DNA of 64,000 bases from Nomia melanderi. Taxonomy: Eukaryota; Arthropoda; Insecta; Hymenoptera; Halictidae. Location: positions 1,984,001-2,048,000 of the forward strand of contig NC_135000.1 of the NCBI RefSeq assembly GCF_051020985.1, read 5' to 3'. The first letter of the stretch is position 1; each line of letters starts with the position of its first letter. This document shows, in pieces, positions 22,320 through 33,365 of this stretch. The notes under the pieces were generated by a model that saw only the letters and a program-made list of their open reading frames with translations, did not search any database and was not told the DNA's origin. The translations under genes were made by a program, and so were the position numbers.

Positions 22320-24050
22320 TTTAAAAAAGTATTTTATTTCTACATCCCCTAGTTTCAGACATATTGTAAAATATATACTTTCTATCCTCAATTTTGAGAG
22401 GTGTATTCACTGTTTCAACGTGGACGTTAGGCGATAAGAAAAAATACGTGTCAAATATTTTCTTATATATAATATGGTAATAATAATAGCCAAATTGCAG
22501 TGTATATAGTGAAATTAATTTACTTCTCGACGATGTCAATAATTTCGAAAATCCTAAGAATTCGCCTTTTAAGCGAAAAATTAAAAATATTTTAAGGCCT
22601 TTCGCCGCCGGATGGGAAAAATGTAAATTATTTAGCCTGCGTGGACGTGTTAAGCTATGTGAAATAAATATTATGTATCTCTGAAACTTATACCAGTTTT
22701 TCTGCCCAATACTTTGTTAAGACATGTCGGATTATAAGAAATATCATCGAAGTATCAAATGAATCTCCGAATACAAAGATCTAAGCCGCTGCCTCCTAAA
22801 AACGAGTCAGATCGGCGTGGATTTAACGAGCGCCGCTGTCATTCACGTTGAAACGAGAGGCTGCTCTCGTCGTTAAAAAGAAAAGTTATCTTCACGAGGA
22901 ACAGAAAGTTTCTTTGTATTTTCGCGAATAAGCGATCGTTGTCGCGGAGGATATCGTGAGGCAAAGGGAGAATAGTCAATGGAAAAAGTAAATGTAATTC
23001 GTTGCATGTGCGTCAACGTGAAAACCTATTTTGCTATTGCTCATGGTTAATATTAAATTAGATATAAAATAAAATTCATAAAAGGTAAAATTGGCTAAAA
23101 TAATATAAATATCATGAAAGATATTATAATATTCTACTAAAAATTATTCAATATTCTATAAAATATTATTCAAGAGTCGTATTATTTTATATTGTTCCAT
23201 ATATTTCCTCTATTTCATATTTCTCAATTATTTACTATGATTATACAAACACTCACAGGACACGACTACCCACAGATACAAAAGTTCACACTGAATCATA
23301 CGTCAATACCGGACTTACGTGTTGTAAATAAAAAATTTCCCGGTGCTCGAGGAATTTCCATTACTTTATCCTATCCTCGCAAGTGTACGTACAATTACGC
23401 GGAGAAGAAAATTTCTCCGTGTTTGCGGGAATGAACTAACAGTAAAATAAATTATATAGACGAGTGTAGCCGCGAAGGAGATCGAGACACCGGTCAGACA
23501 CGCGTTCCTTTGCTCGGCCAACTTGTCATCGACCGAGCCACGAGAAATTCACTCGGTCGTGTAAAGGCTAGACCAAGTTGATGGATAATCGTCCGTGAAC
23601 ACGTGCCTTCGCTCGTGTTATTATTTCATCTGTTATTCATTTATTTCTCTCGTTTTTCTCGTTTCGAAAAATCAAATGAAGTCGTTTGTCATTTACAGTC
23701 TTCGAGGTTACTACTGGATGAATGATCGTGTATTAGCAAAGATATTTTTAACGCTGGAATTATCGAGTACTCGAATCAAATTTTTGGCATTTTTAATTAA
23801 TTGAGAGTGTATTTATTGCGATTTTTATTGACTAGCATTTCAATTTTGCTAATTAGCCTTTAAGTATGGACGTGTGGTTTTAGAGACCTCTATATAAAAT
23901 ATCGTCAATTTTGATACCAGTGAAATTTTCGTTGTGTAGTTGATTGTATTGTTATATGGAGGTATTTAAATAAGTGAAAACAATTAAATACGATAAATTT
24001 GTTTATTTGTTACACGAGAATATTTAATATTAATCGGACATTTTCAAACT
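22320..24050. other. A+T-rich intronic stretch
   Basis: Mostly unique A+T-rich sequence. A CpG-richer patch at 23460-23610 ends with ctagaccaagttgatgg, resembling the end of the element at 4576-4770. No gene recognised. Confidence 0.35.
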
Positions 24051-24069
24051 TCCATACTTTAAGGTCATG

Positions 24070-24285
24070 ATCACGTCCATACTTAAATGATACTACTGAA
24101 CATCTTAATTTATCAAAATAATAATACTGAATACCTGAATTTTTCAATTTAATAATACTGTGAATACTTTGATTTTTTAAAATAATAATACTAAATATCT
24201 TAATTTTCAGAAATAACAGGAATAACACTCTTAATTTTTTTAAATAATAGTAATAACAACATGTATCTAAATTTTTAATATTGCT
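24070..24285. repeat. Degenerate about 40-bp tandem repeat
   Basis: Units of ttcaaaataataatactaaatatcttaa type repeat about five times. The same unit family returns at 25360-25570, close to the first coding exon. Confidence 0.7.
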
Positions 24286-24759
24286 AAATCAACTTCTTTA
24301 ATTACTTTGTAAAGCTTCTTTATTTGTGCAATGATTTCAAAGGAAGTCAAAAATAAACTATTTTGACCTGCACGGTGGTTCTATTGGAACGCGAGGACAC
24401 TTTTTATTCACCGTAACTGCATATTTATTATAAAAACGTTAATAATAGCAACTTAGTCTTTTATTTTGTAATTACTTATCATTTTAGTTTGTACTCTATA
24501 CTTAATATAATTATAGTTCTACTTTATAGCAATGAAGAACATTGATTCCTGCTAAATTTAGTTAGGAATATTTATGAGTCTCGCTCGTCATTATAAAGCA
24601 AGGGATTGATCTGTTCAGTTTCCTGAGCAAAAAATAAATTTTAATCTAGATGCTTGGGAAAAAATGAACCACCATTTTTCGGGAGATATGTCGATCTTCT
24701 AAAGATAATCGATAATCAATCGAATATCATTGTATAAATATGGCCGTTTCGGGAAGAAC

Positions 24760-24900
24760 GAGCGCCGCCGTAATGGCGACTTCGAGCTTTGATACCTACA
24801 ACCGAAAACTGCAAATGAATAATTCAGTTATTCAAATAACGAGAGATTGATATGTAGTTTCCTTCTTTCCTATTTAAGACTCCGATGCATTATTCAATTC
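24760..24900. repeat. Dispersed repeat, copy 2
   Basis: The partner of 22185-22315, in the same orientation, with scattered substitutions and small indels. Confidence 0.65.
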
Positions 24901-25359
24901 TTTATGGGCTGAGTTTGTAGGAGTTCAACAAATCCTCGCTGGCAAACGGTTCAAATATCAACACTCTCTATAAATTTCGTCTCTCTAATTACGGGGTGTT
25001 TTCTAAATTGTAGTACACACGACTGAGAATAAAGTGAATTTATACGAGAAGATAAGTCGACAATGTGAAGTAACATATTTTTATTTTCTCGTATTCCCAA
25101 GGAGTAGATATTTCAAGCTATCAACAGACATTTTGGTAAAAACGGAGCACCATGTGAAAAAATGTTATTCTATTAAATAGATTAATTTCATTGGGTCATC
25201 TTATAAACAATACGATTGTTTCTGCTTCTTTTGTTTCTCAGAATTAACTTAGGCAAAACTTTTTTTAATCTAAAACGTATTCTACTTTACTGTCTGCACA
25301 TAATGCACTAACCTTTAAAATAATACTATAAGAAAAAGAAGAAAAATCTCAAAATTTTC

Positions 25360-25570
25360 AAAATGATAACACTAAACATCTTAATTTACCAAAATAATAA
25401 TAATAATAATAATACCTATCTCAATTTTTCAAGACAACAACAATAACACCCATCCGAACTTTTCAAAATGATAATACTAAATATCTCAACGTTTCAAAAT
25501 AACAAAAATATTTTCAATCTTGTAAACAACAATAAAAACAGCTATCTAAATTTCCCAAGACAACAACAAC
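25360..25570. repeat. Degenerate about 40-bp tandem repeat near the first grn exon
   Basis: Units such as caaaatgataacactaaacatcttaattta recur four to five times. It is related to 24070-24285 and ends about 90 bp from the splice donor at 25656. Confidence 0.7.
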
Positions 25571-25656
25571 GCCGTCCCATTCTCTGAAAACACCAGAAGC
25601 ATCGAAGCAACCCCATCGTTCACGCGACGACCCAACAACAAATCCGTCGGACTTAC

Positions 25657-25846
25657 TGTGAGCATAGTGCGCGGCTGCCGCGGCGGCGGGGTGGTGCGCA
25701 GTGGGTCCTGCGTGAGGGTAGTATCCCCTGTAGTCGGTCGGGTTGCCGACGACTCCGGCGACCCCGGCGCCCCCCGAGGGCGGCTCCAGCGAGGACCTAG
25801 GTGGCTCGTACCACCTAGCCGCGCTCGACTCGCTGCTCATGTCCAT
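25657..25846 (-). CDS. grn: Grain-type GATA factor, first coding exon (N-terminus)
   Basis: This is the first coding exon of a GATA1/2/3-class transcription factor, a nuclear DNA-binding regulator. The ATG (complement of 25844-25846) has A at -3 and G at +4. It encodes 63 residues starting MDMSSESSAARWYEPP and passing through a DYRGYYPH segment and a six-alanine run to end ...HYAH. It stops at a strong donor: the six intron bases on the minus strand (complement of 25651-25656) read GTAAGT. One base (A) is left over, so the exit is phase 1. Joining to the acceptor at 3942 gives ACA (Thr) and then RMSSSGVTSGPVSQVCRP, an in-frame run into a block recognisable from GATA1/2/3 proteins. The downstream exon supports the gene identity; this exon alone would be hard to name. 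The ORF stays open past the donor, but that part is intron read-through. Confidence 0.85.
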
Positions 25847-26121
25847 CTTGCCCGGAATCCTCCTCTCCTCCGCCTCCTCCTCCGCCTCCTCCTCCGTCCG
25901 TGGTATCCGGGATCGCGAAACGCTTCCGAGGGTGTTCGTCCGAGGAGCCCGCAGGAGATATCTGGTCCCGGTTGCAACACTGGTCCGGGGCGAAGGGGGA
26001 CTCTTAGGAACGCTGCCAAAAACGCCTCTCTGCCGGAAGCGTGGTCCTCTCGAGGACGCTGCTCGTCGAGATCATAGGTGATCGCTAGATTGCTCTCCGG
26101 CTACCTCCGGGCCTGTCTGAT
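25847..26121 (-). other. grn: 5' leader part of the first coding exon (5' UTR)
   Basis: Just upstream of the start codon the minus strand runs 275 bases back to an excellent splice acceptor. It has a branch-like tctaac, a pyrimidine stretch and ttgttgcag ending at 26122. The leader is purine-rich near the ATG (repeated GGAGGA). It carries one upstream ATG. No promoter is visible at this exon, so the message probably starts in a separate noncoding exon to the right. The acceptor call rests on sequence shape only. Confidence 0.6.
26004..26075 (-). CDS. Upstream ORF in the grn leader (23 codons)
   Basis: This is the only ATG between the predicted acceptor (26121) and the grn start. It opens a 23-codon frame beginning MISTSS and ending at TAA (complement of 26004-26006), about 157 bases before the main ATG. 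It is not in the grn frame and does not overlap it. If this leader is used, the uORF could lower translation of the main frame. No conservation evidence is available. Confidence 0.3.
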   Translation of the reverse strand: MISTSSVLERTTLPAERRFWQRS

Positions 26122-26402
26122 CTGCAACAACCACCGAAGAAGAAAAGCCACGGGTTAGAAGGGTGCGACAAGCTGCCTCTTTCCTTTCCTCGACCGACTC
26201 GGAATTATCGAGGCCGCGGATTATATAACCTCGCTACGCTGCCTGTCTAATTGACACCGTCCGGCGAATGCGATGGGAATTACTCTTGGTTAGATTGCGG
26301 AATGGAAGGATTATTGGGAATACATGATCCGAGGGTTTCAAGGAATGGTTGGCGAGGCTAAACCTGTTGGAGGGATTGTTATATGTGTGAATAGTTTAAC
26401 CA

Positions 26403-26643
26403 TTAACCTCTTGCCCGGCGATATCGTGTTGGACTCGTGAAAATTTCAGATAGAATTTAGGGAACATAAATATTATACAATTTGTTCGAAAGCGAATTAC
26501 GCGTGATTACTGTTTGATTGGTGGTTATAGCTTAGAGCAGACGTTGATAGAATAGGACTGGAATTTTCTCTTGTTTTGAATAAATGATTAATAACAAGGT
26601 AGTTAGATGGATTTACAGAAAAATTCATAAGGCAAGGGATTAA
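26403..26643. mobile_element. TTAA element family A copy (A5)
   Basis: A 241-bp element: TTAAcctcttgcccggcgatatcgtgttggactcgtg at the left and attcataaggcaagggatTTAA-type sequence at the right. The right-hand TTAA is 26640-26643. It lies just upstream of the leader acceptor. Confidence 0.85.
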
Positions 26644-27865
26644 TCAATTAACTCCGTTCGACGAGTATACGCGTCATTTTAGAACGCATATTAATACTAA
26701 TTCTTTCAACGATGGATTGTTTCTTTTTTAAGATAAACACGTAAATCTTCTTCGTTTTGGTTTAGTTTTCCCTTGGAATATATTATAGGTGCGTTTGCCC
26801 TGCGTTTCATTAGTGTACAATTCATTTTGAAAATTGATTCCACAATTAATAGGTTAATTGTGATAAATGAGTACGTGAGATTAATTATTCAAACTAAGTT
26901 AGAAAGTGTAAAATGAAAGATAAATCTTAGAAATTTCAATTTTGAGTGGATATCTCTCATCGTACTAGTCATATTTAATGAATAACATAATATATATGCT
27001 TTTAGAGAAGAGTTCATAATAACATAATACTGTGACTATTTGTTACTACAAGGAGATATAAAGGTAATTATTCCGCAATACTGACTTCTCGTCGATTTGG
27101 ATGACTTTGAAATATATTATGGGGGACTTGATTCTGAACAATTTTTCCCTATACATGCAGCCGCCGCTTGCCTTTAGCTTCCCAGATATTCGCAAAAATG
27201 TGTCCAGAAATTAAGAGTTTTCGTACTTATTTATAAAAAGAGAAACCCTATGATCTTCTTCTTGACATATATTGTTAAAGTCATTGTTCTGTGCGCCCAG
27301 GATTTTAAACTTTCTGACAGTGAGTATTGGTTCAAAAGTTACGAAGCATTACAGTGTCGCAATGCGCTAGAAATTTCCGTCTTCATTTTCATTTATTGAA
27401 ATTCCATTCCTTATAACATGTGTCCTCGAACTTCATTTAAATAACAAAGATTGGTATTAGTGTGGCTAGTTTTATATTGGTTTAACCCGTCCGATTTAAT
27501 CCCCAATCGATTCTCTTCGCCACTTTGCTCGTCGAATTCGTTTTACTAACGATAATTCATGAGAAAATGAAGAACCTTGCGTTGCAAGTGGAAATTCGTG
27601 GTATTGAGAATATTGGAATAGTCATTTCACTTCTGCTTGCACGGGGCAAATAAATATTAGATCTACCGGAATGTTCTGTCTATTTTCGAATGAAAAGAAG
27701 ATAATACGTGTTCAATATTGATTAATATTTGCTGAATAATAGAATTTCCATCGTTTCTAATGGTCTCTTGCTAGCATAATGGTAATTTGTGGATTGCATT
27801 TCTGTAGAATGATACCTCTTTGGAAACTTGAGATGTCATCGGACAGAATTTTCCGGTAGACATAA
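26644..27865. other. A+T-rich stretch between element A5 and the mariner remnant
   Basis: It begins with a fragment of the gacgagtatac element family (26646-26690). The rest is unique, with no recognisable gene. Confidence 0.35.
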
Positions 27866-27869
27866 TATA

Positions 27870-28230
27870 TTAGGTTGTCCTGTTCATTTTTCTAATATCT
27901 AACATAATATTTTAATCTCACCCATGTAGCTTATGAAAAAACGTAATTATGCTATCTTTTCACAACCTCTCCCCACTTTTTAGACAACATTATTCCATTG
28001 CCACAAAAGTTCTTTGGTTCACCACTAAAATATTTTTGCAAAGAATTTTTTATTGCGTTCAGATCACTAAATACCTTTCGAGCTAAGAACTGTTGTAATG
28101 ATCGAAACAGGTGCGAAAATTTTCCAACCAAATCCACGTAATTTGTTTTTCAACGTTCCGTCTGCCGTTGTCGCAGTGAAAAATCACATTGCCACTGATT
28201 TATGAGTCTCGGACGTTTCTCTGCAATATA
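27870..28230 (-). pseudogene. Decayed mariner transposase, C-terminal end
   Basis: Read on the minus strand, this is the 3' end of a mariner (IS630-Tc1-mariner superfamily) element. From 28228 it gives IAEKRPRLINQW, then VIFHCDNGRRNVEKQI (DN of the catalytic triad at about 28167-28172), then after a frameshift LRGFGWKIF, then HLFRSLQQFL...KKWGEVVKR ending with a stop at 27952. All match the order of motifs in mariner transposases. A terminal inverted repeat, TTAGGTTGTCCTGTTC, begins at 27870 after a TA. The 5' two thirds and the other end are missing, and the reading frame is broken at least twice, so it is inactive. Confidence 0.88.
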
Positions 28231-28291
28231 TCCTCTTTATTTTTAAAATTCTTATAACACCACGATCTGTCGCTCTAACACCTTCTCCTGA

Positions 28292-28470
28292 TTAACCAGT
28301 TAGCTGTTTTCGACGAGTAGACTCGTCACGAAGAAATAGCGAGGTTCCCTGTCACGACGAGTATACTCGTCGAAAAACATCTACCTGGTTAACACGTCAC
28401 GAGTGTACTCGTCACGACGAAATGGCAAGGTTCCCTGTCACGACGGGTATACTCGTCGAAAAACAGCTAA
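28292..28470. repeat. Duplicated small palindromic element with cgacgagtatactcgtcg cores
   Basis: The first half (28292-28392) begins TTAAccagttagctgttttcgacgagta and ends gtatactcgtcgaaaaacatctacctggTTAA, a 101-bp inverted-end element. A second, similar unit follows immediately. Each unit contains ggttccctgtcacgacg. Related ends are seen near 5640, 26650, 57345, 58208 and 62065. Confidence 0.75.
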
Positions 28471-28629
28471 CTGCCGAAGGGAATATTCATTTCCGAAACA
28501 ACCGATTTATACATCACTCGAACGAACATTTCTGAAGAAATGATTTGCAGATACGATCGCTTACACACACCAGAATAAGGTACGCACTTTTCAAAGAGGT
28601 CGCAACAGCTAATTAATCGAAAGGATTCG

Positions 28630-29060
28630 TGAAATCAGATCGACGCCGCGGGAACGAAGAGGAACACGGTTCGGTCCGAAGCCAGCTTCTCTCGCGAGAT
28701 TCTCCGGTTTTCGCCGTTTCGACACGCACCCCGATCGATCGATCGATTCCCCTGGCACCACGGTAATCCGACGGAAGCGTCACTTACCCGGGCACACGGG
28801 ATCACCGATGATAATCGATCGGCTGGCGAGATCTCTCTCTCCACCGGCTGATTTCGGGCTCTCCGAGCTTTAGCGCGTTCGACACTGCCGGACGATGCCC
28901 GACCCACTCGAACGATCGAGCCGGGCGATTTATCAATCGGCTGATGATCAAGGTCATCGGTGACGCAACCGACGGGCCCCTCCACCGCGATCGTCCACAC
29001 GGTGGTGCTCGCGGGCTCGTTAAACAAGAAAGAGGACCGCCCTCGAACTCCGTCGATCTG
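28630..29060. promoter_or_regulatory. CpG-rich block with candidate 5' splice donor
   Basis: CpG-rich sequence upstream of the leader acceptor at 26121. A strong donor lies on the minus strand, cccgg|GTAAGTG (GT at 28786-28787), so an upstream noncoding exon could end at 28788. A minus-strand ORF (28635-29027, 130 codons) runs through it but has no recognisable domain. Confidence 0.35.
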
Positions 29061-29725
29061 GACTACCGCGGCGAAATAGAAGGGTTTTGGTGATTTTGTT
29101 TGATTCTCTTGTTAATTACACGGAAGATTAAATAAATGATAAGGAAAGTATATATACGCGGAGGATCACGTGGAAGGGCCCCCGTCGATGTGGATGATCG
29201 AGGAAAAATAGAAAGGTTTTGGTGATGTTATTTAACCTTAGTTTGGTTTTGTTGCTGATTTCACTGGAGAAATAAATAGCAAGAGGGCCTCCGTCGGTGT
29301 AGACGAACGAGGTGAAATAGAAAAATTTTATTGATTTTATTTTCAATTTAGTTTGGTTTTGTTTGGCTTTGTTGTTTACTCAACCGGAGAAGCAAATAAA
29401 CGATAAAGAATGTGGCGAAAATCAAGTGAAAGCTGTAAGAGAGCCTCTGTCGACATGGACGATCGGGGGGAAACAGAAAAATTTTGGTGATTTTAATTTA
29501 ATTTTACATCGATTTTAGTTTGATTACATTCGATATTGTTGTTGATTTAACTGGAGAAATAAATAAATGGCAAGGAATCTGAATAATATGGGAAACAGAC
29601 GTAAAAAATTGTGTGAGAAAAGAAAGGGTCCTCCGTGGACATGATTTTCATTTCATTTTAGTGTACTTCTGTTAATGATTTCATTGAAGAAATAAATAAA
29701 TAATAAAGATTGTACACAATAAAGT
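29050..29725. repeat. Degenerate tandem repeat, unit about 140-160 bp
   Basis: The block ccgtcgatgtggacgatcgaggcgaaatagaaagattttggtgattttattta... followed by gaaataaataaa recurs from about 29050, 29185, 29290, 29445 and 29630, with decay to the right. Confidence 0.75.
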
Positions 29726-29729
29726 ATTA

Positions 29730-31000
29730 TGATTTTCTGTTGATTTTACACGATTTTGTTATTAATTTAACTAACCAGCTAGATAGCCATATAATAAATA
29801 AATATACAAATATTGAACAACACTAATAATGAGAAAACCAGTAGCGAGGAAAGAAAAAGGGTTGTCAACCTGGCAGATCGCAAGAGAAGATTTCGTTTTA
29901 TTTAGATTTCATTCGATCCTATTACGAGTTTAATGAAATGGGGAAGAGAAAGAGTGACAAAATACGAATAACACGAAAAGTAAACGTGAAACAATTGGAA
30001 CGAAAGAAAAAAGAGGAAGAAGTATTGATGAATTTGGGGCGATGAAGTTGACAACCGTTACACGAGTTAGATTACGTTTCAGATCGAATGTTCGCTGCTT
30101 GCGATAAAACTGCGAATAGATCGATCTCTGATCATTAAAGATCGCTGAACATCTAATATCGGTTCCGAAAAAATCACTTTTATTTGTTCTTCAACAGAAA
30201 GGATTCTTCGATACAATAGATTGATTTAAAAAACGATGAATTAAGCGAAAAAATGCATATTCAGAGCTGAAAATAAATGACGGATTGAAACGAAGAGAAG
30301 AGGGAAATACAGTGACGAGAATATAGAATCGGGAAATGTCTAAGAAACTTTTCGATCTATTACGAATTCCGACGGAAGTGGCTTCAGAACATGATTTGAA
30401 TCGAATAAGATTACTTATTTTATTATCATTATTTTGATTTGAATTGGTTCAATATAAACACGATAATCGTAAAGTAAACGGCAACAGTGTATGGGTGTGG
30501 TATACATGACCGACAAGAGAATTAAAAAAATCAGTAAGTTAGTTCACAATCTGAAGAACCGTAAAGTTCTATAAAATGAACACAACATAATATTCTATTA
30601 AGTTCGTTAAAAAGAAACTATTTTGTACATTCCACTTTCCTAGTTTGTTCTTCGAAATAGGCTTCTTTCTCGATCTTTCTAAAGAAATAAATAATCTAAG
30701 GATAATCACCTAGCCCGCAGATAAGTTCGATGTACAAAAAAGATATACTGATTAAGTCAGATTAAATTAGATCTGATAGGAATATTAACGAGAAAAAATA
30801 AACTTTTCGATAAAAAATTCATGAAACATGAAACCGTAAATTGTTCCCATACTCAACGAGTAAATTTAGGTTAGGTTAGAAAACTGTAAATTCGATGTAA
30901 AAAAGAAAATATTCTGATTAAATCAAGTTAACGAGAAAAATGAACTGTTTGATAGAAGCTTCATGAAACATCATAAAATCACAAATTGTCCCGCGATCAG
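29730..31000. other. A+T-rich stretch, nothing recognised
   Basis: No ORF with a domain. A short repeated phrase (aactgttcgataaaaaattcatgaaacat) at 30800-30830 and 30935-30970 suggests a local duplication of about 140 bp. Confidence 0.35.
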
Positions 31001-31009
31001 ATTCGATTT

Positions 31010-31220
31010 TGAGTGAATACGATCTTTCCAACGCGGACTGGAAGACCACGAAGCCGCCGGGCAGCGGACCATTTCCGAAATTGTGTGTTCAAGGCAAATA
31101 AAATACTCGAAAAACAAGATCAGATAAGATACACGCGGAAAGCGGCGACCCGATAAGATTAACGCGCGACGAAATTGGCAGCGAGCGTTCGATGGCTTTT
31201 CCACCTACGATCTCGAATCA
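31010..31220. promoter_or_regulatory. Small GC-richer island with GATA motifs
   Basis: Two gataag sites (AGATAAGAT near 31132 and CGATAAGATT at 31151-31160) lie in a compact GC-richer block inside A+T-rich sequence. It is a candidate enhancer of the GATA gene itself. Function inferred only. Confidence 0.3.
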
Positions 31221-31722
31221 TCGAATTTCTCTTCGCCATCGATCCAAATAAAACCTTCGAAAAGATTTCATCTTTAACACATATTTTTTCATCTTTAAGG
31301 CATGAATGCTGTAGCATTGATTTTCATTGTGATGAAAAATTACGTGAATGTTATAAGATTCAAACTTATAAGCCAAAAATGCAAATTTATATCATGCGTT
31401 CAATTCTATACTGTTTTAATTGTTTGAAATTATTAGGCACTTTAACTCTCGAAGTGCTAAAAAGAATCGTCTATTTTTGGAGGTCATTAAAATTTTTACT
31501 ATCCGCGAATATGTCAAAAGTCATATTCGAATCGTTCACAAATGAACCGACAATCATGTTTCGAATGTTCCGAAATTGAAATGTGAAATCATTTCAACGA
31601 AATTTCATCAAATTTTCTGCTTTTCATTCGGTGAGTTAACACTACATTTACATTTATTATAGTTTATTCTAGTGTTCCTCGAAAATTAATATTCGTTCGT
31701 TTAAATCTTGGAAATTAGAGGC

Positions 31723-31966
31723 TTAACCGCTTCATGCAGTTCTGTGACACTCGCGAAGGATTTACGAAGGACCGTATTAAACCTTACTAACTTATTTCAA
31801 TTCGAGATTATGATTCAGTTCTTCTACGTAAACGAAAAGCTTTTGTTGAGAAACATTGAATGATGACAATTTTTTGTTGATAATCAAATAGAAACACGAG
31901 TAATGGTTGACTTGGAGTTCGTATGTAACGTTGCACACAGAGAAAACTTGTGTGTTAAGGGGTTGA
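31723..31966. mobile_element. TTAA element family G copy (G1)
   Basis: The left end is TTAAccgcttcatgcagttctgtgac and the right end is tgtgttaaggggTTGA. It is about 244 bp, noncoding, and shares its interior with 13943-14194. Confidence 0.7.
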
Positions 31967-32379
31967 AAATAGACAGGGTAGATATTCGTATAAACAAATG
32001 TAAATAATGTTTGCAGAATTCAATATTCTTCAAATTAACGTGTCCCCTAAACCTAGTATTAATCACTAACTCGCTTACACAATTATTGGGTTGACGCAAA
32101 AAATTTTATAATGATGAAATCAATAAGCTTATAGAAACATGTGAGATAATAATGGAAACCAATAGAGATTGCATAATAAATTAACAACTCCAAGCCATTT
32201 TTATACTCCCCGTAGCAAAAATTAACAGCGTTATATTTCAACATTTTTTAGATTTTTTCTTTTCCTTCTTAATATAAAATTTGGATACGTAGAAAATTCG
32301 ATAATCTTAGAGTAATCTTTCTAAATTTATTCGTTAAAATATTTAATACTACATAGTGGGGCCTATACAGTGCAAAGGG

Positions 32380-32731
32380 TTCACCCCATGCCTTAGAATA
32401 ACCTGTATAATAAATATTACTCAGTCAAACGAAATATTATTCTTCTCTTATCAATTATTATACGTTAGTTATTATGCTATACTTTATCATTATACAATCA
32501 ATCATTAATGACATACTATGATCTACGAATACTACAATCTATTTCTCAACTACAATCGATACAACCCTTTTATCATTACTAATTTATTGAGAAAAACAAA
32601 CAAAATATATATTCTACGTTCATGTCTACTCCAAAGTGTAATGATTAATAACAGAAGAATAAATTCAAGAGAATCCAGTAGTATTTATAGTTATTAAATT
32701 CTGTCTGTCACATTATAAGGCAAGGAGTTAA
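32380..32731. mobile_element. Longer, divergent family A copy (A8)
   Basis: The left end is ttcaccccatgccttagaa and the right end is cacattataaggcaaggagTTAA. At 352 bp it is longer than the usual 240-255 bp, so it may contain a further decayed insertion. Confidence 0.55.
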
Positions 32732-32919
32732 TTGAGATATAAATCGTAGGGTTAACTCAATAAAAATATTCGAAAAACTCTATTTCTGGCGAAAAATCGT
32801 CAAAACTTTTACATCAGATCTTCAATATCGTCGCATTCTGCATACAAGGCTCCGTTCACAGGGACAGGTGAAGAAAGAGACTCGTCTGATTCCAATAAAC
32901 GGCAACAAGAACAAGTTTC

Positions 32920-33210
32920 TCTCGATTTTCGGCGCGGTCGTGTCGGACACGAGTGACGCGGATCACGGGGATCGCCGAGTCGCTCTCGAGATTAGCTCCG
33001 ACCGACACGTATTTTTCGACCGATCACTCCTTCGAGCCGTGAGGTGGGCCTGGACGAGCCGGCGATCGAGATAAGCCGGCCGATAACTGGAAACTATCGA
33101 AGGTTCACGGAGATTAGAGGAACCTAAAAATCTGTGTCGCCGCGCTAGTAGGCGACAAGATCGATTCGTGTCGAAAAACCGGCTTCCGGGGAACGCGACG
33201 GCCACGGGAT
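32920..33210. promoter_or_regulatory. CpG-rich island with GATA motifs
   Basis: GATAAG at 33070-33075 and GATAAC at 33082-33087 sit in a CpG-rich block. ORFs on both strands have no domain. Candidate regulatory island. Confidence 0.3.
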
Positions 33211-33365
33211 TCCGGTGGAACGGATTCCAAGGAGTTTTCTATCGAAAATCGAAGAAAAGAGAGACGCCTCTCGCGAGTTTGCACTGAGGCGATTTCCTGC
33301 GGGAGAATCGGGGGAAAGGGAAGGAAAAGGAATATCTGTTCGTGCGATAGTTGGTTCTTCTTGCC

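Larger units (their letters stand above)
3943..25656 (-). other. grn: Long intron between the two grn coding exons (21.7 kb)
   Basis: It is bounded by GT (25656/25655, minus strand) and AG (3944/3943). The flanking codons join in phase 1. The content is A+T-rich, with CpG-rich islands near 6.0-6.3, 7.0-7.45, 9.0-9.3, 10.3-10.7, 16.2-16.9, 18.5-19.2 and 21.4-21.65 kb. Insertions and tandem repeats are listed separately. I see no other coding exon inside it. The ORFs of 60-200 codons here lack recognisable domains and mostly sit in CpG islands or repeats. Confidence 0.8.

Noticed and set aside
24997..25200. Possible transposon starting ggggtgttttctaaattgtagtacac
   Set aside because: The start resembles some insect element edges (also 15412), but no inverted partner or target duplication could be found.
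28635..29027. 130-codon minus ORF as a possible grn coding exon
   Set aside because: No similarity to GATA N-termini, and the frame does not connect to the start exon, which has its own ATG and leader.
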